Positions 35,557 through 43,954 of a DNA stretch of 64,000 nucleotides are shown one piece after another. The DNA comes from an uncultured bacterium (GTDB lineage Bacteria; Bacillota; Clostridia; UBA1381). Under the pieces are notes generated by a model. The model made no database searches, was not told the origin of the DNA, and worked only from the letters and a program-made list of their open reading frames with translations. How positions within the stretch are numbered: the stretch's first letter is position 1; every line of letters begins with the position of its first letter. Made by a program: the position numbers and the translations under genes. The DNA is taken from the NCBI GenBank assembly GCA_905215805.1, contig CAJMRL010000011.1:12452-76451 (forward strand), in the 5' to 3' direction.

Positions 35557-35607
35557 AAAAAAACCGACACGGAATTTGGAGCGCACTCCAAATTTTCTCC
35601 GAATCGG
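35557..35607 (-). terminator. terminator after the 424-residue envelope protein gene
   Basis: A long stem with CCGA/TCGG outer and AATTTGGAG/CTCCAAATT inner arms around a TGCG loop is followed on the minus strand by seven T. It begins 5 nt after the stop codon. Confidence 0.9.
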
Positions 35608-35611
35608 CTTT

Positions 35612-36886
35612 TTATTCTCCGTCATCATGTTCAAGAAAGTAAATCCACAACCCTACCAGCATTGATATAACAACCGCCGCTCCAAGCAAAGCTGCCGGTT
35701 TCGTTATACGCGCATCAAAGACTTTAGGTATACTTATGATTTTAGGGATATCGAACATGTTGTCATTTTTCAGCGTATCTCTATTTGCTCCCGCTTCTCC
35801 CTGCGGAATAAGAGAATCCTTTGCTTTTTTATAAAGAAGCGTACTCTTAAGATACTCGTCCTTAAGCTGCCTAAGCTCTCTGTCCGAAAGCGGTATACAA
35901 TCCTTTCTTACCTTAAGGATCTGGTATTTTTCTTCTTCCCTGTCAGTTCTTCTTAAGAGCACATAATTATAATATGATATATCTGTAGAAAAACGCACAT
36001 AATACATCTCGTCTCCGAGTGCATATATATTCGAGATCAGATAAAATCTTTCATTGCCGCTCTCTTTTTTTAACGCCGCCTCATATTCCTCTATTGTAGA
36101 ATAATCCTCTATATTAAAGTTATCGAATCCCGCCGCATTTGCCGCTGTTTTTTCCAATAATTCAGCTTCTTCTCCTGTAATTTTGTCAGCAATATCCTCA
36201 TATGTAACACTTTCCGCCGCCGCATTTTTTAGGCTGTCAAAAAACTTTGTAAGAGCTGCATTGTATCCGGAAATATCCGTATATGAGCGTATTCCCGCAT
36301 TATTAAAATCAATGACGGCAACATCATTACCCACGGACGGAGCATTTACATACCTAAACGCCTCACCGTTTATAACGGTATAGCACTCTTCAGAATAGAT
36401 TCTGTCACCGCTGAATTCCTTATATAGTATATACCTCTTATTATCATCCCAGCCGATAAAGAATCCGCCGCGCCTGCCTCTGATATCGGAATACTTTTCG
36501 TTGAGGACAGCAATCCTTTTTGCTTTCTCTTTTTCTTCATTATAGCTCCATATATGGCACGACGCATAAGAATAGCTTCCGTCAGCTACAAATATAACAA
36601 GGTATGGATTTTCATTATTATCGAAATTCACAATATCGGCATATATGACCCCTTCGGGTCTGCCCTTTTTACCGGTGGTGTTGCCCCATTGATGCTCGGT
36701 GCTTATAACTCCATATGTATTTATATAATCGTTCAATACATATCCATATACAGCGGACATTCTTCCATTGGGACGATCTCCGAGAGTTCCGTCATCTATA
36801 TTATTATCAGCATATACCGATATACAAGTGGCTAATACAAATAAAGAACACAGCAGACATAACAGCTTATAAAGCTTTATCCGCAA
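35612..36886 (-). CDS. secreted, membrane-anchored protein of unknown function
   Basis: The 424-residue product starts at a TTG preceded by AAGGGGGG (7 nt). It has an N-terminal signal sequence (MRIKLYKLLCLLCSLFVLATC, cleavage around residue 26) and one C-terminal membrane helix (about residues 396-416) with a short acidic tail EHDDGE inside, so the body faces outward. Residues 60-110 (YADIVNFDNNENPYLVIF) resemble an FG-GAP/VCBS-like beta repeat, but only weakly. The centre is helical and rich in Glu and Ala. I do not recognise the family. It is a single-gene unit with a perfect-consensus promoter and a strong terminator, so probably well expressed. Confidence 0.75.
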   Translation of the reverse strand: MRIKLYKLLCLLCSLFVLATCISVYADNNIDDGTLGDRPNGRMSAVYGYVLNDYINTYGVISTEHQWGNTTGKKGRPEGVIYADIVNFDNNENPYLVIFVADGSYSYASCHIWSYNEEKEKAKRIAVLNEKYSDIRGRRGGFFIGWDDNKRYILYKEFSGDRIYSEECYTVINGEAFRYVNAPSVGNDVAVIDFNNAGIRSYTDISGYNAALTKFFDSLKNAAAESVTYEDIADKITGEEAELLEKTAANAAGFDNFNIEDYSTIEEYEAALKKESGNERFYLISNIYALGDEMYYVRFSTDISYYNYVLLRRTDREEEKYQILKVRKDCIPLSDRELRQLKDEYLKSTLLYKKAKDSLIPQGEAGANRDTLKNDNMFDIPKIISIPKVFDARITKPAALLGAAVVISMLVGLWIYFLEHDDGE

Positions 36887-36925
36887 TTACCAGCCCCCCT
36901 TATTTCCTACAAAATAACACATTTT

Positions 36926-36954
36926 ATTATATATTATACCGCAAAAAATGTCAA
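36926..36954 (-). promoter_or_regulatory. perfect-consensus sigma-A promoter
   Basis: TTGACA (36949-36954), 17-nt spacer, TATAAT (36926-36931), about 40 nt before the TTG start of the envelope protein gene. Confidence 0.85.
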
Positions 36955-36986
36955 GCATTTTTTCCATATATGTTTATCCTATGTAT

Positions 36987-37940
36987 TTATTCCATATCCC
37001 CATGATATTTTACCGCATGTTTCCCTTTCCCTTTACTATTACGCAGCCTTGAGTTTATAATTGCTGACACTATAAGTATTACAGTACAGCCAATTGCTGT
37101 CATTATCGGAAATTCAAAAAAGTCTACATCTACTGCAAACGGCACAAGCGCAACAGAACAAATCGGTGCAAACGGCATTGACATAAGACGCATCTCAAGC
37201 ATTGTTATTCCTACCGCAATCATAGCGCTTATGCACATAGGCATGCCAAAGATCCCGGAGAGGAAAAATTCTGTCATAGCTCCGGCAACAGCCGAAACCA
37301 CAGTTACAAATAATATTCGCAAACGCTTTCCTTTTAAATCCCTATAGCAGCCTTCAGTAAATATCGTAATAATCGGAGGATATATATACGCAAGCTTATT
37401 CCACCATGCCGGATATACAGCCATCACCGCCATAGCAATAATCATCACAAGCCATATCCGCATATCTCTTTCAAAATCAGGAAGGTATCTGAATTTAATA
37501 GCTTCCTCTTTTGCTCCTATCCTGACAAGAACATGCCATGCAATACATACAGCAAAAATAACAGCTGTTGCCATTACAGGATATGAAACAGATGAATTTC
37601 CAAACATCACCGGAGCAAGACAAACAGAAAATACACTCATAAATTTACAGTCCGTAAGCACGACTAATATTCCGGCGAATGCAAATGCTGCTAATATTTT
37701 AAAATATACCGGTCCCGGCATAAGAGCCTGTATTGCTGTTCCCCCAAACGCAGCGGCTGCTATTAAAATAATTGCATGAAGCCTGTCTGTTTTCCATGGC
37801 AGTCTGTCCGTACACAAAAGACCGAAAACCAGCATTCCCGCATCCAAAACCACCATGCTCCTTCCCCCTCCTATATCGGCTGCGAGCAGCATCATAAAAA
37901 TAATTAATAATGAAATTATATACCTTATCTTCTTCATCAT
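36987..37940 (-). CDS. multi-pass membrane protein, FUSC/HPP-like, function unknown
   Basis: The 317-residue protein has about nine or ten hydrophobic segments and a basic C-terminal tail (NSRLRNSKGKGKHAVKYHG). The ATG at 37940 is chosen for its GAGAGGG site 6 nt upstream; a TTG at 37958 lies before that site. A short loop rich in charge (IGAKEEAIKFRYLPDFERDMR) splits two halves of similar hydrophobicity, as in FUSC/aromatic-acid exporter or HPP-type proteins. No nucleotide-binding or ion-selectivity motif is seen. It is divergent from the OLE RNA promoter, 250 nt away. Confidence 0.65.
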   Translation of the reverse strand: MMKKIRYIISLLIIFMMLLAADIGGGRSMVVLDAGMLVFGLLCTDRLPWKTDRLHAIILIAAAAFGGTAIQALMPGPVYFKILAAFAFAGILVVLTDCKFMSVFSVCLAPVMFGNSSVSYPVMATAVIFAVCIAWHVLVRIGAKEEAIKFRYLPDFERDMRIWLVMIIAMAVMAVYPAWWNKLAYIYPPIITIFTEGCYRDLKGKRLRILFVTVVSAVAGAMTEFFLSGIFGMPMCISAMIAVGITMLEMRLMSMPFAPICSVALVPFAVDVDFFEFPIMTAIGCTVILIVSAIINSRLRNSKGKGKHAVKYHGDME

Positions 37941-37979
37941 CTGATCCCTCTCATTCAATGCTTTCTCAAAATATATACT

Positions 37980-38008
37980 ATTATATCACATATTGTTTTC
38001 TTTGTAAA
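37980..38008 (-). promoter_or_regulatory. sigma-A promoter of the FUSC/HPP-like gene
   Basis: TTTACA (38003-38008), 17-nt spacer, TATAAT (37980-37985). The AT-rich stretch 38010-38158 between the divergent promoters holds no further feature I can support. Confidence 0.65.
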
Positions 38009-38158
38009 TCTTATCTGCATAACTTATGTATAATATAGATATTTTTTGTCGTAATTTGTATATTATAGAAATTATTTGTATAAACTTTAACTTTTTCTCA
38101 AATAATAATAAAAAATTCATGTTAAATGTAGTTTTATTATAAAAATACTACTCTTTCA

Positions 38159-38187
38159 TTGACTTTTTATCAAAAAAATGATATACT
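38159..38187 (+). promoter_or_regulatory. sigma-A promoter of the OLE RNA operon
   Basis: TTGACT (38159-38164), 17-nt spacer, TATACT (38182-38187). The expected start is near 38194-38197, immediately before the structured RNA. Confidence 0.8.
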
Positions 38188-38194
38188 AATAATA

Positions 38195-38805
38195 TAGTGG
38201 CGCAGTATCCTAGTCGGTTCTGCTTTATCGGAAGGCGGGCCTAAAAATCCGCTAAATGGCACATCGATGAAGTTTCTGGTGTCACGCTTCGAATGCCAGG
38301 TCGGGGCGGATGCTGGGAGTTAAGGTTTAGGGGCGTTCTCCAACGGCATGGCGAACCTCCCCCCTTTTCCGCGGAGGCCTGTTACTGTGGCAGCCCATGT
38401 TACACCAACGTAAGCTGTTACGGCTCAGGGGAAAACCTGCTTTGCGGTTAGTAATGCTTAGGTTGACCAGACCTATTCATGAATGCTGTGAGCAGCGTAG
38501 CCAGCCTTGAGTGGATTTGTCGGATGAATGACAGCCTTTATGGCGATCACGGCCGGATTGCACAAAGGTATTGCTTTCTGAAAGCTTATCTGCAAAAGAG
38601 GATACGATAAACAAAGGCCGTTTGGGAAAACCTCTAGGCTGTTGTGAAAGCAAACGGATACGGGATTGCAGTACGGACTAAGTGGCAATCTGGCAGCCCT
38701 CGGGCGTCCGGCTTTAATGGGAAACCACCGTTTCGGCGACGATTCGGCAGCCGGTCGGGAAAACCTGCCTGACCTAAGCCGTAAACTTTACCGTTTCCGT
38801 TGCCC
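38195..38805 (+). ncRNA. ole: OLE (ornate, large, extremophilic) RNA
   Basis: Between promoter and the next gene lies about 610 nt with no credible reading frame on the plus strand, higher GC than its surroundings and many short complementary arms and GAAA-type loops (for example GGGAAAACC segments near 38434, 38628 and 38759). Length, start next to a sigma-A promoter and position directly upstream of a four-helix membrane protein and dxs-tlyA match the OLE RNA of Bacillus halodurans and other anaerobic or extremophilic Bacillota. In those bacteria OLE forms a membrane ribonucleoprotein with OapA, OapB and OapC and affects tolerance to Mg2+, alcohol and cold. The identification rests on synteny, length and structure-like composition; a covariance search was not possible. 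Exact ends are estimated. Confidence 0.88.
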
Positions 38806-38853
38806 TATGATTTTTTAAATAAAAGAGTTTAAAACTCAAATCATAATTTTTTT
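38806..38853 (+). terminator. hairpin at the 3' end of the OLE RNA
   Basis: TATGATTT (38806-38813) pairs with AAATCATA (38838-38845), with an inner GAGTTT/AAACTC stem, then seven T (847-853). It could define the 3' end of the RNA; read-through would transcribe oapA, 14 nt further on. Confidence 0.75.
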
Positions 38854-38867
38854 GTGAAAGATATAAA

Positions 38868-39470
38868 ATGAATGATATTTACGGAAAAAAAAGCAAAAAT
38901 AAATCTCATAAACAAAAAACATTTAAAATGCCCAAGCCAAGTTCCAATGTCAAGGCAAATAATAAATGGACAGTAATGGTTGTAATTTTATCATTTTTCC
39001 TTTCCATTGCCTTTAGTGCTGTAACTTCAGTGCTCATGAATGAAATGAGCATTATCTGGGCATTTGTTATTTTATTTGCAATAATTGCAATAAACGTCGG
39101 AGCTGATATAATCGGCACTTCGGTTATGAATGCGGAAGAGCCCCCGTTCCATTCTCTTGCACGCAGACGTGTTTCGGGAGCGAAGCAGAGCATTTCTATA
39201 ATGCGTCAGGCTCCCCAAATTTCTAATTTGTGCTGTGACGTTATAGGAGATATAGCAGGAATTATTTCCGGCGCGGCAACCGCTCTGATCGTTGAACAGC
39301 TTACCGTACATTTCGGCTTAAAATCTATACTTCCAAGCCTGCTTCTTACCGGTCTTGTAAGCTCGCTGACAATAGGCGGAAAAGCTGTATGCAAGGTTTT
39401 TGCTATGCAAAATGCAAATTCAGTTGTATTTATTATAGGTAGATTTTTGGGATTTTTAAAAAAAAGATAA
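38868..39470 (+). CDS. oapA: OLE-associated membrane protein OapA
   Basis: The 200-residue protein has a basic N-terminus (MNDIYGKKSKNKSHKQKTFK, suited to RNA contact) and four hydrophobic segments at about residues 34-56, 61-83, 118-138 and 148-168. The loop after segment two holds FHSLARRRVSGAKQSISIMR and the third segment follows CCDVIGDIAGIISG, conserved-looking polar residues. OapA binds OLE RNA and holds it at the membrane; disrupting the complex causes Mg2+ sensitivity in B. halodurans. The call rests on position between the OLE RNA and dxs and on topology. The ribosome site is weak (GAAAGAT, 6 nt), which may matter for control. Confidence 0.85.
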   Translation: MNDIYGKKSKNKSHKQKTFKMPKPSSNVKANNKWTVMVVILSFFLSIAFSAVTSVLMNEMSIIWAFVILFAIIAINVGADIIGTSVMNAEEPPFHSLARRRVSGAKQSISIMRQAPQISNLCCDVIGDIAGIISGAATALIVEQLTVHFGLKSILPSLLLTGLVSSLTIGGKAVCKVFAMQNANSVVFIIGRFLGFLKKR

Positions 39471-39488
39471 ATTTTATAGAGGGAAAAC

Positions 39489-41339
39489 ATGAGTATACTT
39501 GACGGTGTCAATTCACCAATTGATATAAAAAAGCTTAGTCTTTCGGAGCTTGAAACGCTTTGCGGAGAAATACGCTCCTTTCTTGTCAATAGTGTGTCGC
39601 AAACAGGAGGTCATCTTGCCTCTAATCTCGGAGTGGTAGAATTAACCGTCGCTCTTCATAAGGTTTTTAACGTACCTGAAGATAAAATCGTATTTGACGT
39701 TGGTCATCAATCCTATGTTCATAAAATATTAACCGGACGCCGGGATAGATTTAATACGCTGCGGCAGTTAAACGGACTTTCAGGATTCCCTAAACGTGCG
39801 GAATCCGAATGCGATGTTTTTAATACAGGTCACAGTTCTACATCTATATCTGCGGCGCTTGGGCTTGCGCGCGCAAGAGAATTGGACGGAGACCACTATA
39901 ATGTTATAGCTTTATTCGGCGACGGCGCTCTTACCGGAGGAATGATGTATGAGGCTATGAATGACGCCGGTCATTCGAAGATACCTCTCATTCTCATACT
40001 GAATGACAACACTATGTCTATATCAAAAAATGTAGGAGCTGTTGCAAAGCATCTTAGAAACCTAAGAATAAGCAGACATTATTTTTATGCAAAAAATATA
40101 ATTGAAAACTCTCTTAATCATATTCCTATTGTAGGGATTCATATAATTAACAGATTAAAAAAAATAAAGCGCGCTGTAAGGCGGCTTGTTATTCCGGGCA
40201 CAATGTTTGATGATTTGGGATTTAAATATATGGGACCTGTAGATGGTCATGATCTTGACGCTCTTATTTCCGCATTTGACTTTGCTAAGGCGGAAAAAAC
40301 TCCGGTGTTTATCCATGTTCAAACAAAGAAGGGCAAGGGCTATGCTCCGGCAGAGGAAAACCCAAGCCGTTTTCATGGAATAGGAAGGTTTGATCCAATT
40401 ACCGGAGAGAGCAAATCAGAAAAAGACTACAGTTCGCATTTCGGCCATACTCTTTGTAAGCTTGCTGAAAAGAACCAAAAAATCGTAGCAATAACCGGAG
40501 CTATGCCCAATGGTACCGGTCTTAATTTATTTGCGCAAAAATATAAAAATCGTTTTTTTGACGTTGGAATAGCCGAACAGCACGGCGTCACCTTTGCAGC
40601 GGGACTCGCGGCAGGAGGATATGTTCCCGTTATTCCGCTTTACTCCACGTTTTTGCAGCGCGCATATGATCAAGTTCTTCACGATGTATGTCTTCAGAAT
40701 CTTCATGTGGTGTTCCCTATCGACCGTGCCGGAATCGTAGGTGCAGACGGAGAAACGCATCATGGCATATTTGATATTGCTTATCTTTCTCATATGCCGA
40801 ATATGTCCATTCTCTCTCCATCAAGCTTTTCGGAGCTTGATGAAATGCTTGATTATGCTGTAAATATTCATAAAGGACCGATAGCTATACGCTATCCGAG
40901 AGGCAATACCGAAGTTAATTATAAAAAAGATAAATTTGTGTTTGGTAAGGCTGACATCGTCACACAAGGCAAGGATTTATGTATAATCACAGCCGGCAGA
41001 ATGGTTTCACGGGCACTTGAAATAAGAAATATTCTTAAATCAAGCGCTGTCACCTGTGAAATCATTGCTCTTCCCACAATAATGCCTCTTGATACAGCAG
41101 CTGTACTCGCAGCCGCAATGAAAACCGGCAATATAATTACTTTGGAGGATGGAGTACACATAGGAGGCATTGGAAATATAATAGGAGCTGTTCTGAAAGA
41201 AAAACAAATCGAATGCAAATTTAAAATATTTGCTTTTCCTAATGAAGCGATTCCTCAAGGAAGTGTTGATGAGCTTGATAAAAAATACGGTCTGGACGCT
41301 CAGTCCATATCATCGGAGGTTTATAAATGGCTAAAATAA
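39489..41339 (+). CDS. dxs: 1-deoxy-D-xylulose-5-phosphate synthase
   Basis: The 616-residue TPP enzyme is the first step of the MEP isoprenoid pathway. The motifs are GGHLASNLGVVELTVALH near residue 40, DVGHQSYVHKILTGR near 70, TPP-binding FGDGALTGGMMYEAMNDAG near 145, and the C-terminal GIAEQHGVTFAAGLA near 360 whose Glu activates TPP. AGAGGG lies 6 nt before the ATG. It begins 18 nt after oapA and overlaps tlyA by 13 nt. Confidence 0.96.
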   Translation: MSILDGVNSPIDIKKLSLSELETLCGEIRSFLVNSVSQTGGHLASNLGVVELTVALHKVFNVPEDKIVFDVGHQSYVHKILTGRRDRFNTLRQLNGLSGFPKRAESECDVFNTGHSSTSISAALGLARARELDGDHYNVIALFGDGALTGGMMYEAMNDAGHSKIPLILILNDNTMSISKNVGAVAKHLRNLRISRHYFYAKNIIENSLNHIPIVGIHIINRLKKIKRAVRRLVIPGTMFDDLGFKYMGPVDGHDLDALISAFDFAKAEKTPVFIHVQTKKGKGYAPAEENPSRFHGIGRFDPITGESKSEKDYSSHFGHTLCKLAEKNQKIVAITGAMPNGTGLNLFAQKYKNRFFDVGIAEQHGVTFAAGLAAGGYVPVIPLYSTFLQRAYDQVLHDVCLQNLHVVFPIDRAGIVGADGETHHGIFDIAYLSHMPNMSILSPSSFSELDEMLDYAVNIHKGPIAIRYPRGNTEVNYKKDKFVFGKADIVTQGKDLCIITAGRMVSRALEIRNILKSSAVTCEIIALPTIMPLDTAAVLAAAMKTGNIITLEDGVHIGGIGNIIGAVLKEKQIECKFKIFAFPNEAIPQGSVDELDKKYGLDAQSISSEVYKWLK

Positions 41340-42133
41340 GACTCGATGTTTTTATGGTAAACAAAGGTCTCGCCCAAAGCCGTGAACGTGCGAAAGCAAT
41401 TATTATGGCAGGGCAGGTTTATATAGATAATCAAAAGTGTGACAAAGCAGGTATGATGGTCGATGAGAATACGACAACTGCTGAAATTCGAGGTGAAACT
41501 CTTAAATATGTAAGCCGCGGAGGATTAAAGCTTGAAAAGGCGATGTCTGCATTCCCCATCACTCTCGAAGGTAAGGTCGCTATGGATATAGGCGCGTCTA
41601 CCGGAGGCTTTACAGACTGTATGCTTCAAAACGGCGCAAAAAAGGTGTTTGCCGTTGATGTAGGCTATGGCCAGTTTGCATGGAAACTGCGTCAGGATTC
41701 AAGAGTCGTCAATATGGAACGCACAAATATACGTTATGTTACACCTGAACAAATAGGCGAGCCGCTTGATTTTGCTTCAATAGATGTATCATTTATATCT
41801 TTGAAGCTTGTGCTTCCTGTCGCATACGAGCTTCTAAAAGACGGCGGCGAAATAGCGGCTTTGATAAAGCCCCAGTTTGAAGCCGGCCGCGAACAGGTCG
41901 GAAAAAAGGGTGTTGTACGGGATATAAAGGTTCATTATGAGGTTGTCCGGAACACAATAAACACAGCTCTTGAAATCGGATTTTCCGTGCAAGGGCTTAC
42001 ATATTCACCCGTAAAAGGTCCGGAGGGTAATATAGAATATCTTGTATATCTCAAAAAATCTTCTGATGGCTGTATTGTCACAGATACAGATATCCATAAT
42101 ATCATAGAAGAATCCCATAGAGAATTAAAATAA
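41327..42133 (+). CDS. tlyA: TlyA family rRNA 2'-O-methyltransferase/hemolysin-like protein
   Basis: The 268-residue protein has an N-terminal S4 RNA-binding domain (MAKIRLDVFMVNKGLAQSRE, residues 1-65) and an FtsJ-like SAM methyltransferase domain with MDIGASTGGFTDCMLQ near residue 86 and the K-D-K-E tetrad segments (SRGGLKLEKA, IDVSFISLK, ALIKPQFEAG). TlyA methylates 16S/23S rRNA in mycobacteria; the Bacillus relative is YqxC. dxs-tlyA adjacency is typical of Bacillota. The start overlaps the dxs end by 13 nt. Confidence 0.94.
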   Translation: MAKIRLDVFMVNKGLAQSRERAKAIIMAGQVYIDNQKCDKAGMMVDENTTTAEIRGETLKYVSRGGLKLEKAMSAFPITLEGKVAMDIGASTGGFTDCMLQNGAKKVFAVDVGYGQFAWKLRQDSRVVNMERTNIRYVTPEQIGEPLDFASIDVSFISLKLVLPVAYELLKDGGEIAALIKPQFEAGREQVGKKGVVRDIKVHYEVVRNTINTALEIGFSVQGLTYSPVKGPEGNIEYLVYLKKSSDGCIVTDTDIHNIIEESHRELK

Positions 42134-42154
42134 ATATAGGAAGGAGTGTACGTC

Positions 42155-43033
42155 TTGCTTTCCGATGAAATTATTGTAACAGGCGGCCGCGCAATAGCAC
42201 GATCATATGCAAAAATCAATCTTACCCTTGATGTTCTCGGACGCCGTAATAACGGTTATCATGATGTGGAAATGATAATGCAGACAGTTTCTCTTTTCGA
42301 TCTGCTTATAATTGACAAATCAAACGGCGGCATAAAAATATCAACCAATCTCGGCTATTTGCCGTCTAATGAGAAAAATATCGCGTATAAAGCAGCTCTG
42401 GCATTCTTTGATTATACTAATATAAAAGGATCGGTACGCATTATTATTCATAAAAATATTCCTGTTGCGGCAGGACTTGCGGGAGGAAGCGGAAACGCCG
42501 CGGCAGTGTTATGCGCTTTGGATAAGCTGTACGGTACCGGGCTCTCCGAAAAGCAGTTGTGTGAAATAGGATTAACATTAGGAGCTGACGTTCCATTTTG
42601 CATAATGGGAAATACGGCATTAGCTCAGGGCATAGGAGAAATCCTTACCCCTTTGCCGGAAGCGCCTAAAATGACAATTTTACTCGTTAAGCCCCCGGTA
42701 AACATTTCTACTGCATCTATTTATGAGCTTATCGATAATGAACCGCTGAAAAAACGCCCTGATACAGCAGCCATGATTTCAGCTCTGGAAAATAAAAATA
42801 TATCTGAAATCGCCTCTAATCTATATAATGTCATGGAGGATGTCACAGGCAAGCTTTGCCCTGTTGTCGGCGGAATTAAGAAAAAAATGCTTATGAACGG
42901 CGCTCAGGGAGCTGTTATGAGCGGCTCAGGTCCGACTGTTTTTGGTATTTTTAACGATTATCAAACCGCAAAAAAATCGCATGACAGCTTTGCCTATCAA
43001 TATAGGGATGTATTTCTTGCAAACACAATATAA
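42155..43033 (+). CDS. ispE: 4-diphosphocytidyl-2-C-methyl-D-erythritol kinase
   Basis: The 292-residue GHMP kinase is the fourth step of the MEP pathway. It has YAKINLTLDVLGRRNNGYHDVEMIMQ at the N-terminus (Lys/Asp active-site region), the ATP loop PVAAGLAGGSGNAAAVL near residue 107 and the C-terminal MSGSGPTVFGIF. The start is taken as TTG at 42155, 8 nt after GGAAGGAG; a GTG at 42146 lies within that site. It follows tlyA by 21 nt, so the OLE transcript holds two isoprenoid enzymes. Confidence 0.93.
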   Translation: MLSDEIIVTGGRAIARSYAKINLTLDVLGRRNNGYHDVEMIMQTVSLFDLLIIDKSNGGIKISTNLGYLPSNEKNIAYKAALAFFDYTNIKGSVRIIIHKNIPVAAGLAGGSGNAAAVLCALDKLYGTGLSEKQLCEIGLTLGADVPFCIMGNTALAQGIGEILTPLPEAPKMTILLVKPPVNISTASIYELIDNEPLKKRPDTAAMISALENKNISEIASNLYNVMEDVTGKLCPVVGGIKKKMLMNGAQGAVMSGSGPTVFGIFNDYQTAKKSHDSFAYQYRDVFLANTI

Positions 43034-43045
43034 GGAGGTATGCTT

Positions 43046-43912
43046 ATGCCAGACAAAAAGAATACTTCCGGTACATCAGCCGGTGAAATCAAAGAAGATA
43101 TTGCACAATATTATGAAAATCTTAATTCAGACAGCAGTTTAGATAATTCTTCTGCTACAGATGATATCGGGCAGGATTCAAAGCAATCCATTGATACCGA
43201 TGATAACTCCTCGGGTTCTGAAACATATACTGTTATTTCAGATCCTGATGCTTTTGGAGATGATCCATCCACTTTTGACGCTCCCCCAAAAATCAGCCGC
43301 AAAAACTACAGCATACTTTTGTCATCTCTTTATGTACTGCTTGTTTTACTCATTGCGGCTTTGGCTTTATTTATAGTATATAAAATAGGAAATTCCGGAA
43401 TAAAATCAAAAGAGCTTGTTGAACAAACATATGTGGAGCTCCTTGAAAACAGCACCGAATACAGAGAAGCTGCTCAGGATTACGACAGCATTAAAGAAAC
43501 TATAGATGATCTTACAAAGGAACGCGATGAAAAACAAGCCGTATTTGATGCTATGCAGGATTATGAATCTAAGTCAACAAATGTAAATACAAGACTTGAA
43601 AATTTACGTAACGAGCTTAACAGCCTTAATTCTGAAATTGAAACAAAAAAACAAACGCTTGCAGAGCTGGAAAGTTCAATTTCATCAAAGACTTCAAGTA
43701 TAGTATCTCTCTCACCCGGTATCTATACAGTAGGGAAAAATATAGTCGCCGGAAAATATTTGGTCACCGGCAGCGGAAGTATACTTATTTCCACTTCTTC
43801 GGGCGCTACAAAAATAAATACGGTTATAAACTCTGATGGAACACAGGTGACTCTTGAAAACGACGATACCATTAAGCTTGAAACAAGAGCAAGATTTACA
43901 CCTGTAAACTAA
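43046..43912 (+). CDS. single-pass membrane protein with coiled coil, unknown function (copy 1)
   Basis: The 288-residue protein starts at ATG 43046, 7 nt after AAGGAGG; an ATG at 43040 is too close. Order of parts: a polar, Ser/Asp-rich cytoplasmic region (residues 1-85), one membrane helix (about 88-112), a coiled coil (about 118-215) and a C-terminal beta domain (about 220-288) with SPGIYTVGKNIVAGKYLVTG. The last segment repeats the pattern G-x-Y-x4-[DN]-[IF]-x2-G-x-Y-x-[VI]-x-G also present in the next gene. Without a cleavable signal, the coiled coil and beta domain should face outward. No family known to me. It lies 12 nt after ispE in the OLE operon. Confidence 0.8.
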   Translation: MPDKKNTSGTSAGEIKEDIAQYYENLNSDSSLDNSSATDDIGQDSKQSIDTDDNSSGSETYTVISDPDAFGDDPSTFDAPPKISRKNYSILLSSLYVLLVLLIAALALFIVYKIGNSGIKSKELVEQTYVELLENSTEYREAAQDYDSIKETIDDLTKERDEKQAVFDAMQDYESKSTNVNTRLENLRNELNSLNSEIETKKQTLAELESSISSKTSSIVSLSPGIYTVGKNIVAGKYLVTGSGSILISTSSGATKINTVINSDGTQVTLENDDTIKLETRARFTPVN

Positions 43913-43954
43913 TAAAATCTTACCGTACAAATTATAAATCGGGAGTGATTGAAT

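Noticed and set aside
38473..38688. 71-residue reading frame on the minus strand
   Set aside because: It lies inside the OLE RNA region, has no ribosome site and unlike-protein composition.
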